A DNA stretch of 64,000 nucleotides from Rhynchopus sp. YZ270_cl-10 (GCA_964035575.1 OZ037836.1:1612001-1676000); one strand, 5' to 3'. Shown: positions 28,401 through 37,980, counted from the first letter of the stretch. Numbers and translations are program-made. The notes: generated by a model not told the origin, from the sequence alone.

Positions 28401-30252
28401 GGTGAGGCGGCGTGACAGGGCTTCAGAGCTGGCACGTCTCCGGCGTGAGAACCCTGGGGTTGCCAACCCAAGGGTAACTGAAGTGCACAAGAAGGGTGTG
28501 ATAGAGTTGTTGTGGGACGACCTGGAGCGATACGGATGGCGGTGGAGCAGCTTCGACTTCTGGACCACACACATCGGGTTGAGGGTGCACGTTCGTCTGT
28601 GGGACAAGGGCAAATGGCTGCATGAGCTGAGAGAGGGCATCCGTGCACACGCGTACCGCCTGACAGTGACGACAAGGCCGTCGATGCAGGGCATTGAGGG
28701 AGGTGTGGATCGCCAGGCGACGAACGCAGTGTGGAAGGACCGCACGACCGACAGATACCTGGCGGGCGCGATACGCGGAGCCTTGTCGGGCTCTCAGTTG
28801 GTGGGGGTGCAGCTGCTGAGGAACAAGGAGGTGGAGACTTCGTTGTGCCGATACTGTGGTGAGGCGATAGAGGACCGGAGACACGCTTGGTGGTGGTGCC
28901 CGCAGTGGGACGAAATTCGTGGAGAGGACATCGGAAAACTCCGGGTTTTGCTCAAAGACGCACCCCCGTGCTTCTTGGACTTTGGCCTGGTGCCGACGAT
29001 ATTCTTGCAGGAGCTGAGTGTTGCGGAGAGAGAGCAGACTGTGCGACGTGTGCAACTGATGCTGGTCAACATCGCGCTGGCAAGGCAGAAGTACGACGTC
29101 GAACATGGGTTTTCGCAGAAGAAGAAGAAGCAGGCGGTGGTGGGCCAATCCCTTTTTCCTTGGGGCTGGAATCCTCCGGAGGGTGCAGTGCTTGAGAGCT
29201 ACAACCCGCTGGAGAACGTACTGTGGGGGAGCAAGCACATGAAGAAGAGTCCTCGCTGGACGGAAGACCACTTCTGGGCGCTGAAGGCATGGCTCGCTGC
29301 ATTGCGTTGGCCTGATGGCACAACGCCCCCCATCACGCAGCTCGAGCTCATGCTGGACTTTGAGATCTTCTCGGGGTTGGACGTACCGGGTGAGACGGTG
29401 TTGAAGAGGGCAGAATCTTTTGGTGCCATGATGCGGACGGCGAAAACGATGGCGCATGGAAGGGACGTATGGAAAGGAGTGGAGAAGAGGGAGGTGCACC
29501 ACTTACAGGAACTGGGTGCGGGGATTATGACGGGGTATTCTGTGCGACCTGTGCTGACGCATGCGGCGGGGGTTGAAGGGTACCTGAAGGAGTTGCAGGA
29601 GAAGGCGACGTCGCGGAGAGCACTCTCCCGACAAAAAGAAAAGACGAAGGCGAGGTGGGGTGACGACGCGGTTGTAGCTCACACTTCCACTCCGGAAGAA
29701 CGCTCAGCAAAGAGCGAACGCTGGAAGGAAGCGAAGGAAGAGCAGAAGCAGGCAGAGGAGGTGCGTAAGAGAGCTGCGATAGCTGCAGTTGCGGCAGAGC
29801 AGACTCGACGGCAGGAGGCACGCAGGCGGCAGACACCGGCTGTGCGTGTGGACGTAAGGAGGAAGGTGGGTACCATGCGGGTGTGTGACATACACACCAA
29901 GATGCGATGCGGGGACTGCGAGCACAACAACATCCCCATCACGGCGTGCTGTGCGACGCACCATTGTGATGAGCTTATTTTGGGTGACTGTGTGGAGGCG
30001 CGTGAGGCGTGTGAGGTGCATAACTTCTCGATGTGCGGACAGTGTGCGGGTGCGGGGAACGTGTCGATGAAGCAGTGCTGTCAGAAGCACCACAACTGTG
30101 TGGCTCACGGGAGGGGTGCTTGCGGTGCATGTGTGCAGGCGGGACGGAAGAGGAAGAAGGACGGATTGCCGATGCTGGCGTCTCCTCAGGTCTGTTGCGG
30201 GAAAGGGCACCACGACACGTCCCAGGGACGTCTCGGGTTTGCCCCGCGATAA
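25486..30252 (+). CDS. LINE ORF2: APE endonuclease, reverse transcriptase, Cys/His modules
   Basis: The frame opens beside the ORF1 stop, but there is no ATG near the domain start; GTG at 25486 is used here only as a marker, and expression may use reinitiation, frameshifting or a non-AUG start. Residues 1-245 are an APE-like endonuclease (VLVQETKC, VTSVYAPSADP, IGGDFNAGPG, KRLDYVLLN, HRPVEI). RT motifs: A at about 674 (IDYAKCFD), B at about 735 (GILQGCPLS), C at about 767 (YADD). A CCHC-like knuckle lies at about 1121. The last 110 residues hold repeated C-x2-H and C-x2-C modules. The protein nicks the target and copies element RNA at the nick. It is open over its full length and nearly identical to copy 1. 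Confidence 0.93.
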   Translation: MGLAPLKIVCSNVTALQTGGSSLLKVAEDAHVVLVQETKCTVTTQKRLSIEYREQGWQVVWGKELPEWRSAEEAKSGGVAILVQEGIPVLTSPPSSTLEKNLWDSTRWVKAKVAYGKGNEWIDVTSVYAPSADPEAREKILGEVMEAAAELGDIPGVIGGDFNAGPGKSGVLAATLDTGWWKDTAEEHARVLGTTPENTYFSVKEGKEIRKRLDYVLLNRAACTGLSSVKVVHDSGLPQHRPVEIALDVGAYRQIVLAYTLPKQFPLEKCGQGVKTAQKAFANKELQWGALQHPQDRWIQWNKWAEDFLLQACEGEIEGPTKAYCGRGRTFDPTPKHRTAKQSKEGDALTVSQRRLTKNVGRLEECRLWYVRSNGGVPPHDVCNCWSKARKELRVLLDDDSLQQDMPSEEALVDLCRAVRVKVSTLADRVKRKRLEDWRQRLRDAWHNAPKAIFKYCKDEQYRKMTALKNEDGKFTANAEEMDTLLHEAWMPILRRYAEKPEPDWGAFREKFAEDIAGKGQAMQMDRLTGKELQQTLGRMKTQTSAGVEGWRMAELKALPLVLLDRLADVFDAIECTGEWPPSLMRALIALIPKGEDDTPLKQRPITITSCVYRLWAAARLRRLIKWQESWIGEQQHGFRAGHSTAHLYWHLSLKLEKAVLSGDDTDQVWGFTIDYAKCFDRVPHEIVLSLAEEWGAHWRILGPLRAAYTAMERRFKLGDVGVGGAFRTTNGILQGCPLSVVLLNALMAVWGSAVTRRTGAIAMGYADDVYAVANTEAEVHGAARVTKEFITAADMEVKAEKCVGFTSKEGTKTKFGLGDGFFPDKKQFGAVGADILAGKGNFGPIARERAVTAHRVFTRVSSVPLSFTEKALIGARGPMMAALHGCEVTDFSKQTIETLRQGAALAVWGQGRKQRTLNIVWHVLSPVGIDAPAEIVQRRMAAFLRLTEDDGMRREAEEVWRLAHDRRAEREVRRRDRASELARLRRENPGVANPRVTEVHKKGVIELLWDDLERYGWRWSSFDFWTTHIGLRVHVRLWDKGKWLHELREGIRAHAYRLTVTTRPSMQGIEGGVDRQATNAVWKDRTTDRYLAGAIRGALSGSQLVGVQLLRNKEVETSLCRYCGEAIEDRRHAWWWCPQWDEIRGEDIGKLRVLLKDAPPCFLDFGLVPTIFLQELSVAEREQTVRRVQLMLVNIALARQKYDVEHGFSQKKKKQAVVGQSLFPWGWNPPEGAVLESYNPLENVLWGSKHMKKSPRWTEDHFWALKAWLAALRWPDGTTPPITQLELMLDFEIFSGLDVPGETVLKRAESFGAMMRTAKTMAHGRDVWKGVEKREVHHLQELGAGIMTGYSVRPVLTHAAGVEGYLKELQEKATSRRALSRQKEKTKARWGDDAVVAHTSTPEERSAKSERWKEAKEEQKQAEEVRKRAAIAAVAAEQTRRQEARRRQTPAVRVDVRRKVGTMRVCDIHTKMRCGDCEHNNIPITACCATHHCDELILGDCVEAREACEVHNFSMCGQCAGAGNVSMKQCCQKHHNCVAHGRGACGACVQAGRKRKKDGLPMLASPQVCCGKGHHDTSQGRLGFAPR

Positions 30253-30349
30253 CGAAGGTGGTCACGTGGCGCCTTTCTCACCTCTCAGTTCATCTGAGAA
30301 GGTGGGGATGGGTCACGTCAACAAGTTTAAGCTCTTTAACCGCCCTGGA

Positions 30350-30791
30350 TCTCACACCACTCAACAACGTGACGGCGATTAGCTATGGCTTTCTCAACCG
30401 CTGCCAAGGCTTAACCACCCTGGATCTGACACCACTCAACAACGTGACGGTGATTGGCAATAGCTTTCTTGAGAGCTGCTACTCTTTAACCACCCTGGAT
30501 CTTACACCACTCAACAACGTTACGAGGATTGAATTTAACTTTCTTTACGGCTGCACCTCTTTAACCAGCCTGGATCTCACACCACTGAGCAAGGTTGAGT
30601 ATGTGGGTTCGGGTTTTGCTAATAACTGCACTTCGTTGACGAGTATTTACCTTTCCGGCTGCAGCAGTGCTGTGTCCAACGAAGTGAGGAATAGCGAGGA
30701 GCTGAGGCATCTTGTGGTCGAAGCACGTCCGAAACGAAGCAGAGACGAATCCCCCGAGCAAGCACACAAACGACAGAGACACGCACAATGA
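30350..30791 (+). pseudogene. Ub-LRR gene, piece 3: remaining LRRs and basic tail
   Basis: Resumes directly after the right-hand 18-bp duplication with LTPLNNVTAISYGFLNRCQG, two further modules, the capping KVEYVGSGFANNCTSLTSIY, and the tail RPKRSRDESPEQAHKRQR with stop at 30791. With the two insertions set aside, the three pieces give a protein of about 323 residues, the same size class as the 15757 gene. The downstream block (30792-30900) is a shortened version of the family 3' flank. Confidence 0.92.
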
Positions 30792-31179
30792 CGACGTGGT
30801 GTGTTGGTGGGAGGGACTGGAAGAAGGGTACGAAGGGAGGTGGAAGGGGCCGGTAGGTACTGCCTACTCTACTCGTCTGCACAAACTTTACAAAACAAAA
30901 AAAATAGTGGAGCACACAGGATAAAGTCTGCCTAGAACTAGGGTCGTGCTATTCGCATAACTCGTTAGGCGATTGGGTGTATCTGGCTTACAGCAACCAA
31001 AACAAAAGAATTGGCAGTGCAGACTGCACAACTGTGGCAACACAACCGAGGCAACTAAAGGGGGGGGAGGGATAATTGTAGTGGGGGATAACTGTAGAAT
31101 GGCGGATAAAATAAAAAATGTCGCCAGTTTGTTCTTCTCAAAAAATGGGGGATAGTTGTAGCAGGGTATTAGGGTGGTT

Positions 31180-31570
31180 AAAAAAACTGGTTTTGAAAAC
31201 CAGTTTTTCCAAAAACTGGTTTTCAAAAAAAAAAAAAAAAAACAGAGAAATCTGGAGGGGAAAAAAAAACCGACACTTTTCACCAGGCCTTTCTGTAAAT
31301 GTCGTCCCCAGATTAGGGCGGACTCGATTTTTTTCCCCGCATTTTTCCCCCGCCTGGTAGAACCGTGGTTGAACCACGGGAGTGCCTTTGGGAAATGGCT
31401 GTTCCTTGATTTTTTTTTGCCTGCGGCGCCATTTTTCATTTTTTGCTCCGCAAAAAAGGGTTCGTTTGAGTGGCTCTGTGGTGTAAAAAGCTAGATTTTT
31501 ACACCGTACCCTCAAAAATTTTCGCCTGAGGCGCCATTTTATATTATTGTTTTGCTCCGCAAAAAAATAT
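31180..31570. repeat. Dispersed 'CGGCGCC' hairpin repeat, copy 2, with inverted AAACTGG block
   Basis: ggttttgaaaaccagttttt and its inverse flank a poly(A) stretch at 31190-31240. Then come tggttgaaccacgggagtgc, ttgcctgcggcgccattttt, and the hairpin ggtgtaaaaagctagattttt-acacc (31482-31505). Close relative of 43660-43930. Confidence 0.7.
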
Positions 31571-33430
31571 GCAGTCCCTATGTTCCCAATGTCTACCCTG
31601 GGTCAGCAGCGCCGAAAAATATTTTGAAATCTGGATTCCTGGATAAGACACTGACCCCACCCCCGAAAAACCCGAAAAGGGTGACTGTGTCCGTCAACGG
31701 TGGAGGTTTTCGCCAGAAACACTAGTTTTTGCCGCCCAGGAGAGAAAACCAGAAAAACCAGTTTTTTCCGGGATTTTGGATTTTCACCCTAATACCCTGG
31801 TTGTAGTGGGGGATAAAAAAAAATATCTCTTTTTTCCCACCTGAATATCCCCATCCCCAAGGAAAATCCACACCACAAACGCGGTGTGGGAAGTGGGGGA
31901 TAACTGTAGTGGGGGCAGGGGTCCTAAGAGTGGTAACTTTTACCACTTCTGAAGTGACCTTTTTTATTTTTTTGAAATCCGAAGGTCACTTCGAAGTGAC
32001 CTTCGAAAAGTGCCCTAAAAAGTGACCTTTTTATTTTTATTTTTTGAAATCCGGTGTCGCGAAGTGACCTCGGATGCTTAACATACACTGGGAGCACGTT
32101 GGAGGGTCCGGGAATTTTTTTCTTTTTTGCCAAGATCAGGGGTATGCAGGGCTGCAGGTTGCCACAATTTTAAGCGCAATTTTTTGAAATGTTGCGTACC
32201 GTGGCTTCGCCAGAAACTTTCGTTTTAGCAAAATACGTAAGTAATTTACGGAAACTGACGATAATTACCAACGACAATGCCATTTTATGTCAACATTTTT
32301 TAGAAATGTTGCGTACCGTGGCTTCGCCAGGAACCTTTGGGTGACATGACCGCCGTTTCTTTTATAAATGTACTGAGGTTACTGATAAGAAGGCCGACAC
32401 CCACTAAACATCTGCCAAAACATCTGCCCATGGCTGTGTTGTGTTGTTCGTGGTAAGAAGCATAACGGTGGCATCAGACTGCGACACGAAATTGCCTCAC
32501 AAAAAAAAATCGTATCTAGTACTCTGTCCCTATGATACGGCGATAACCAACGTCCAGTGTATGTCCGAGGAATTTGCACCTTTTCAACCTCACTTTTGTT
32601 GTTCCTCTGAGGGGGGAACGTTTTTTTTTTTCTCTCCCCAAAAAACGAGAAGTGACCTTGAAGTTACCATTTTTAATTTTTTTGAGAACAGCGTTAGGAC
32701 CCCTGAGTGGGGGATAAAATAAAATAAAATGGGGGAGAAAAAACGGGGGATAATTGTTTTATCCCCCACCCCCCTTTACTACTCAAACAATTTATCAAAA
32801 AAAAAAAAAAAAAAAGTACAAAGAAGAGAACAAGAAATGCAGGAAAAATATACAAATTGGTGTGGCTGAAGCCAGCGAATTCCACTGATAAAAAAATGAT
32901 AACAAACTGCTATCTAATACCCCTTTTTTTAGGGGCGGTGACAATGAAATACAATTTGGTGCTTCCCGGGGGGTATGCATTTCACAATTTTCACAAAATG
33001 TGACAAGTTTTCACAAGTTTTCACAACACGAAAACCGCTATAAAATTGTGAAGGCTGGTGAAAAATGGTGAAAAGTTGTGAAAAGTTGTGAATTGATTTT
33101 TTTTTTGGGGGGGGGTTTTTTTTGGGTTGGGTGGTGACCCACCCATTGAGGGGTATGCTGGGATTCACAAGATAGAACGTGATGTGGTGTACCTGTGTCC
33201 GGGAAGCACCAGACAATGCAAAACAAACAAAGTAGCAAAAACAAAAAAACAAAGCAAACAAACTTACAAACCCCCCCTTCCCCCTTTTTTTTAAAATACT
33301 CTAGGGTACATTTACACCCTGTTCTACTTCCTATTTAGCAGAATAGAAGTCACTGTACCGGTAACATATACTGATCGTAAGCCAAAGCCCAGAAAAGGCC
33401 AAACATTTTTACGGTCAATATCGTACGGTA
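31571..33430. other. Repeat-rich non-coding DNA
   Basis: No gene found. Contains a 24-bp palindrome gaaggtcacttc-gaagtgaccttc (about 31982-32005), a direct repeat aatgttgcgtaccgtggctt at 32190 and 32305, several gtgggggataactgta motifs also seen at 4435 and 31068, and a foldback of caagttttcacaa / ttgtgaaaagttgtg (about 32985-33100). Confidence 0.6.
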
Positions 33431-33464
33431 TTCTATTTTTGCTCTGTTTTTTCTCTCCCCCTTC

Positions 33465-33466
33465 AG
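33465..33466 (+). promoter_or_regulatory. Candidate 3' splice acceptor before NDUFA5-like ATG
   Basis: A strong pyrimidine tract ttttttctctcccccttcag ends in AG 35 nt before the ATG at 33502. It is consistent with spliced-leader addition or a 5'UTR intron. Confidence 0.5.
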
Positions 33467-33501
33467 CCCTAAATAGAAAGCAACAACACAAAAAACTCAA
33501 T

Positions 33502-35370
33502 ATGCTGAAGCGCAGTTTGCTTAGACAGGGGTGGTCTGAGAAGAAGTACGGCGACGGCAGCCAGACACTTCACCCTGGTAACCAAACGGCGTCGATGTCC
33601 TCGCGATTCGAGCTGAACAGCAACACAGGTCAGGGGTTCATGAGACAGAGATGGACGACAATGTCACACACGCACGACCCTCGTGTCACCTACAGTGCTG
33701 AGCCGTGGAACAACCCCTTGAAGCAGACCACAGGCCTGAGCGGGCTCATCGTAGACCACAGATGGCGCAAGAAGCTGATGATGCTCTACACGAATATCCT
33801 CAATGAAATCAAGATGGTTCCCGAGACCAACGTCTATCGCCAGACGGTCGAGAACATTTACCGCGAATTTTTGCGCATTGTGACGAACGTTGGAGACACC
33901 GACTGGATGATTGTTGAGCGCAAAATCGGGCTTGGCCAGGTCGAGCAGTTGGTTCAGTATGCAATGGATGAGCGCGAGCTGGTGCAGTCCTACGCTGAGT
34001 GGAAGTTGTGGTTGATTCCGATCGAGACCATCCGGGAGTGCGTCGAGGAGTCGAAGGCCTCGCAGTACTACAACAAGGCTGGTCCCCCGGAGCCGTACCT
34101 GAGTGACGCCGAGATCAGCGACATGAAGAAGATTGACCAGCAGCGCATGGCCGAGGAGCAGAAGTACATCGCAGCGGACCTGAAACGCATCTCCGGTAAA
34201 AGCACCCGAATGATGATCGACGACAGCGAGTCGCGCGAGGTCAAACGCTTGCAGTACAAAGCAGCTGTCGAGGAATACATCAGGGAAACCAAGGTCTCCC
34301 GCACCTTCGAAATCGCATCAGACGGAAGCGTCTCTGGACAGCACAGGCCGGACGGCAATGCGCAGATACCAGTATGTGGTTCTTAGATAAGATGGTGAGA
34401 AACTCATTCATCTTACGGCTGCACTTTGTAAAAAAAAAAAAAAAAACTTGATGTTTTGTTCACCCCTAATATTTGACACCCACCCGTGAACATTTTGTAG
34501 AGACTTTGGAAAATTCACCTTTATTAGAAAAATAAATTCACATTTATCACCCACAAAGCAACGCTTAAAACGCGAGACACCAACAGCCGTTTTGCCAGCT
34601 GTGTGCACGTTTAGGAAAACGCAACTTCCCGCTTTATCCCTTCTTTAAACCCCATTTTCTTGGAGCTTCCAGGACCGTACATTGCCCCGTTCCTTAAAAA
34701 GGAATGGGAAAAAAGGTGTCAAAAATGCTATGAGAAATCGGTCAACGACCTGTCAGCGATCTGTCAATATCGACCCCCTCCGGAGTACCTAAAAAAGAAC
34801 CTTTTTAATTGGGAAAAAACATAAAGCAATACAGAGAACCTTAAAACCAAGATTGGTGTGGCTGAAAGGGGTGCAAAAAAAGTGCTATTTTTATGCTATT
34901 TTTGGGGTCAGCCACACCAAAGATGTTTTTCACTACGAACATGATAAGGTGACTAAGCACGAGAGGCTTAGGGTCATCTTATAAACTTTTCTTCATTTCC
35001 ACTAACACCACAGACTATCCCTGAGGAGGAAGCGGACGACAGGACACGGTTCGACGTAGCGAACAAATACGATGTCGATGTGGACGCCAAGAAGCGTGCC
35101 CTTGAGGACTGGAAGGAGACCGCCTACTGGAACCAGGCCTTCGCCTCCAGCGGCGGGATCCCGGCACAGGCAGAGGGTACGTTGCCCACACGTCTGCAGT
35201 CGTGGGAGTCTGAGAAGGAGGGAGGTCTGACAGCCTACCCTGGTGTGGACATGCCGCACAATGCGCCAGCATCGCACGGAAACAACCGGGGGAGGAGGAT
35301 AGCAAAATGGATCAAACCCGGCCAGGCACTCTCCGCCACCCAAGAGCAGCCCCCACAGAAGAAGCCTTAA
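33502..35370 (+). CDS. NDUFA5: NDUFA5-like complex I accessory subunit with long C-terminal extension (2 exons)
   Basis: Exons 33502-34371 and 35014-35370; the intron 34372-35013 runs from GTATGT to CACCACAG and joins in phase 0 (...NAQIP|TIPEEE...). The protein is about 408 residues. Residues 90-170 match the NDUFA5/B13 family: LYTNILNEIKMVPETNVYR, then YREFLRIVTNVGD, then LGQVEQLVQYAMDERELV and EWKLW. The basic N-terminus (MLKRSLLRQGW) suits a mitochondrial presequence. Family members are usually about 110-180 residues, so the extra 230 or so (charged, helical, then TRLQSWESEKEG and a Pro-rich end) are unusual. The intron contains a copy of the H-hairpin repeat 30 nt before the acceptor. 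It would sit in the matrix arm of respiratory complex I. Confidence 0.85.
34943..34992 (+). repeat. H-hairpin dispersed repeat (copy in NDUFA5-like intron)
   Basis: gataaggtgactaagcacga followed by gaggcttagggtcatcttat and aaacttttctt. TAAGC and GCTTA pair around an ACGAGAG loop, and ATAAG...CTTAT extends the stem. Other copies: 38642-38682 (NOL10 intron 1), 44760-44795 (after NOL10), 45851-45892 (diverged), 51374-51413, 57410-57450 (intron of the long LRR gene), 62630-62667 and 63493-63531. The conserved unit often begins further upstream (gatgctgtgcgatgacgaat in the 38.6 and 51.3 kb copies). Confidence 0.88.
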
Positions 35371-36462
35371 AAAAATACGAGATTTTTTTAAATAAAAGCA
35401 ACAAGGAGGGAGGGACGAAATGGGGCGGGCGGGGGGAAAACTAAAGAACGAAATAAAAAATCACAGTACTTGAATGCATAAACAACAAATAACAAAAAGC
35501 TATTTGTTTCGGAGGGCGACTTCCGTCTATATCTTTTAAGTACACCTTCGGGCGACATTGAGTACAGATCCTGCACTAGCAGGTGATTTGCCGAAACAAC
35601 AAAAAAAGCAACAACAACAACAAGGAGGGGGGAGGGACGAAAGGGGCGGGCGGGGAACACTAAAGAACGAAACCAATAAGAGTAAGGGGGGGGGGGGGGA
35701 AACGGACAAAGATAACGCTGAGTGATTGGGTACCGTATCGATGGTTTCTTTTCTTTTCTTTTCTTTTCTATTTTTTCTTTTTTCTGGATATGTGTGTTTT
35801 TTTTCCCCCCTCCCCTGTTCTTGTTTCTGTAAATGAGGTGTGCGTGTGTGTGTTATTGGTATGAACCAAGCATTGGCAAATGAGGAAATATAATTGATTG
35901 GCGTTCGGTTTCCTACAAATTGTGTGTGTGTGTGTGTGTGTGTTTTTCCCCCCCTGTTTTTTTTTTTTTTTTTTTTTTTTTTTTCATTCAGTATTTGTTT
36001 GACTACTACCCAAATCGAGACTCACAAAAAAAAATCCCCCCGATCTGTACGAAGGTGAAGAAGTAAAGTGACTTGACCTGTGGTTTTCCTTGTCGTTTCA
36101 CCGTTCTGCTTATAACGATAAAACCGCAAATAGATAGTGGAGCCTGCACAACTGTGGGCAACACAAACCGAGGCAACTACACATACTCCAACAATTTATC
36201 AAATAAAAAAAAACCAAGTCAAGTTATTTACTTCACAGTCGCGTTTAGCATGTACCCTCTGCCCTGCCGCCGTGTAGGGAAAAGAGCAAATAGTAGGGGG
36301 GTAAGACCAAGTCAAGTAGCGTACCAACTCTCTGCTTCCTAAGACCCCGCATCCCGCACCCTCTCCCCCCCCTTTTTTTTTTGGAGTGCTAAGTACACCT
36401 AGCACAAGAGTGCTTAGGTTTTTAGTTTGAAAAGAAAAACAAGTTTCCCCCCCCCTGAAAGT

Positions 36463-36627
36463 ACACGACGTTGAAGTAAATGACTTTACTTGTGGTTTTA
36501 CATGTAATTTTACTTGAAAATAGTTTACTTGTGGCACACGTAAAAACGTAAGCGTACAGCTTAAACACAGTAAAAAAAAAAATGACATGTAAAACCTCAA
36601 GTAAAGTAATTTACTTCAACGTTGTGT
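36463..36627. mobile_element. Small foldback element (165 bp)
   Basis: Left end acacgacgttgaagtaaatg-actttacttg-tggttttacatgt. Right end is its inverse, acatgtaaaac-ctcaagtaaagtaattta-cttcaacgttgtgt. Arms are about 40 bp with a few mismatches. No ORF; MITE-like. Confidence 0.7.
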
Positions 36628-37191
36628 ATTGCCCAGACGGCCCTCCCCCCTCCCCCATATCTCCCCCCATCCCTTTCCTACAACCACGGTATGGTCTTAA
36701 TCGAGTATGAGTCTTTATAAATCCAATTTTTTTTTTTTTTTGGGCACAACTTTGGCTTTTCGATTACCACCAGCGAACTAGACTTGTTGGTATACCCGTA
36801 CAACTTGGTACCCGACCCCTCTTGGTAACATGCTAAATAACAGAGTTTTATTTTGTTTTGTTTTGTTTGTGTGCTTTCTCTTCGGATGGAAAGCATACGA
36901 AATTGATTTTTTGTGCTTTGTGACATGTCATTTTATAACATGTACTATCGGGATGCTATCGGATGATTTGACCATCGGGACCTGGGTAATGTGATGTGGT
37001 GAAGCATGTCATGTGACGTGACATGTGCATGTTATGTTTAGGCATGTCATGAAGCATGTCATGTTATATTGCCAAAAACCTTAGGAACATCATCACCGTG
37101 TGTGACTTCACGTCTACATCAACACTAATCAAAAACATACAGAGCACAAAGCACTTTCAAAATATACAAATATAGTGGAGCACACTCTAGG

Positions 37192-37425
37192 CATAGTGTC
37201 CAGACGAACTTTTTTGGTTCGTCGACGAGCCAAAAGCTCGTCGTTTTGGTTCGTCGATGTTCGTCGACGAACATCGACGAACCAAAAGTGTCACTCACTT
37301 TATAAGGGCCCTCCCACACGACGAACCAAAAGTTCGTCGATGTTCGTCCGACGAAGATTGACGAACTATACCCCCCCAGACCCAGGACGAACATCGACGA
37401 ACTTTTTGGTTCGTCTGCACACTAT
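37192..37425. mobile_element. Foldback element with 44-bp perfect palindrome (234 bp)
   Basis: Terminal inverted repeats CATAGTGTCCAGACGAAC and GTTCGTCTGCACACTATG. Internally GGTTCGTCGATGTTCGTC meets its exact inverse, forming a perfect 44-bp palindrome at 37244-37287. It lies inside a copy of the tatagtggagca...tacactaatacaacc repeat; uninterrupted relatives occur at about 39020-39070. Confidence 0.78.
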
Positions 37426-37899
37426 GTCCAGGGTGGCTACACTAATACAACCAAGTTTTCAAACAACAAAAAAAACATTTTCAAAACCCCCCATGATCTG
37501 GTGAGTATGCTATTTTCCATTATGTGTGTGTGTGTGTTGATTTTTCCCTTCTTCCGTTGTCGATACCAAACAGGTAAAACACTTCTCCCCCCCAACCCTC
37601 TACCCTCATGCCCCCCATTTTTTTTTCTCACACTACCATTCTTCTTGGGATATGCACTTTTATTCTTGTAAATATCAAAAGAAAGGGTGCATGTGTGTTG
37701 ACCCTCTCAAATACTTTCAATTCTGTGAACTGAAAGTATATGAATCTAATTTGTAAATTTCAAGCCACATTTGGTTGACATTCAGCCGGGCATTCTGTTC
37801 CGCGTAGTTCGCCCAAACGCATACGGGGCGCAAACGGGCCGCCTCACTCTCTCTCTCTCTCTCTCTATCTCAAGAATTTTTTTTTGCACCTCTTTCACC

Positions 37900-37901
37900 A
37901 G
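37900..37901 (+). promoter_or_regulatory. Candidate 3' splice acceptor before NOL10 ATG
   Basis: A CT-dinucleotide tract followed by ttttttttgcacctctttca and CCAG lies 80 nt upstream of the ATG at 37981, with a pyrimidine-rich leader between. Confidence 0.45.
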
Positions 37902-37980
37902 GGAAACACATCACCACTTCCCTCCCCCCCTACACAAATATAAGGCTGACGGTCCTCCGTCTCCCGTCTCCCCTTTAAGG

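Larger units (their letters stand above)
22573..30331 (+). mobile_element. Complete LINE (non-LTR retrotransposon), copy 2, inserted in a Ub-LRR gene
   Basis: Starts GGGATAC at 22573 (the ribozyme 5' end) and ends acaagtttaag at about 30331. Flanks are ctctttaaccactctgga (22555-22572) and ctctttaaccgccctgga (30332-30349), an 18-bp duplication with two mismatches. Order: a 40-nt leader within the ribozyme, ORF1 (954 aa), an 8-nt gap, ORF2 (about 1588 aa), and a 3'UTR of about 78 nt with a small hairpin (ctctcagttcatctgagaag). No poly(A) tail. Both ORFs are open, so it looks recently active. The 3' junction lies at the same place in the LRR module as that of copy 1. Confidence 0.93.
35371..37900. 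other. Intergenic DNA with microsatellites and small foldback elements
   Basis: No gene supported. Holds a pentameric run of TTTTC (about 35746-35770), GT dinucleotides (35920-35942), long T runs, inverted pairs of aagtgacttgacctgtggttt, and CATGT-rich sequence (about 36985-37070). Two discrete foldback elements inside it are listed separately. Confidence 0.6.

Noticed and set aside
37771-37980. N-terminal extension of NOL10
   Set aside because: It crosses the CT tract and acceptor-like site; NOL10 homology begins at the ATG at 37981.
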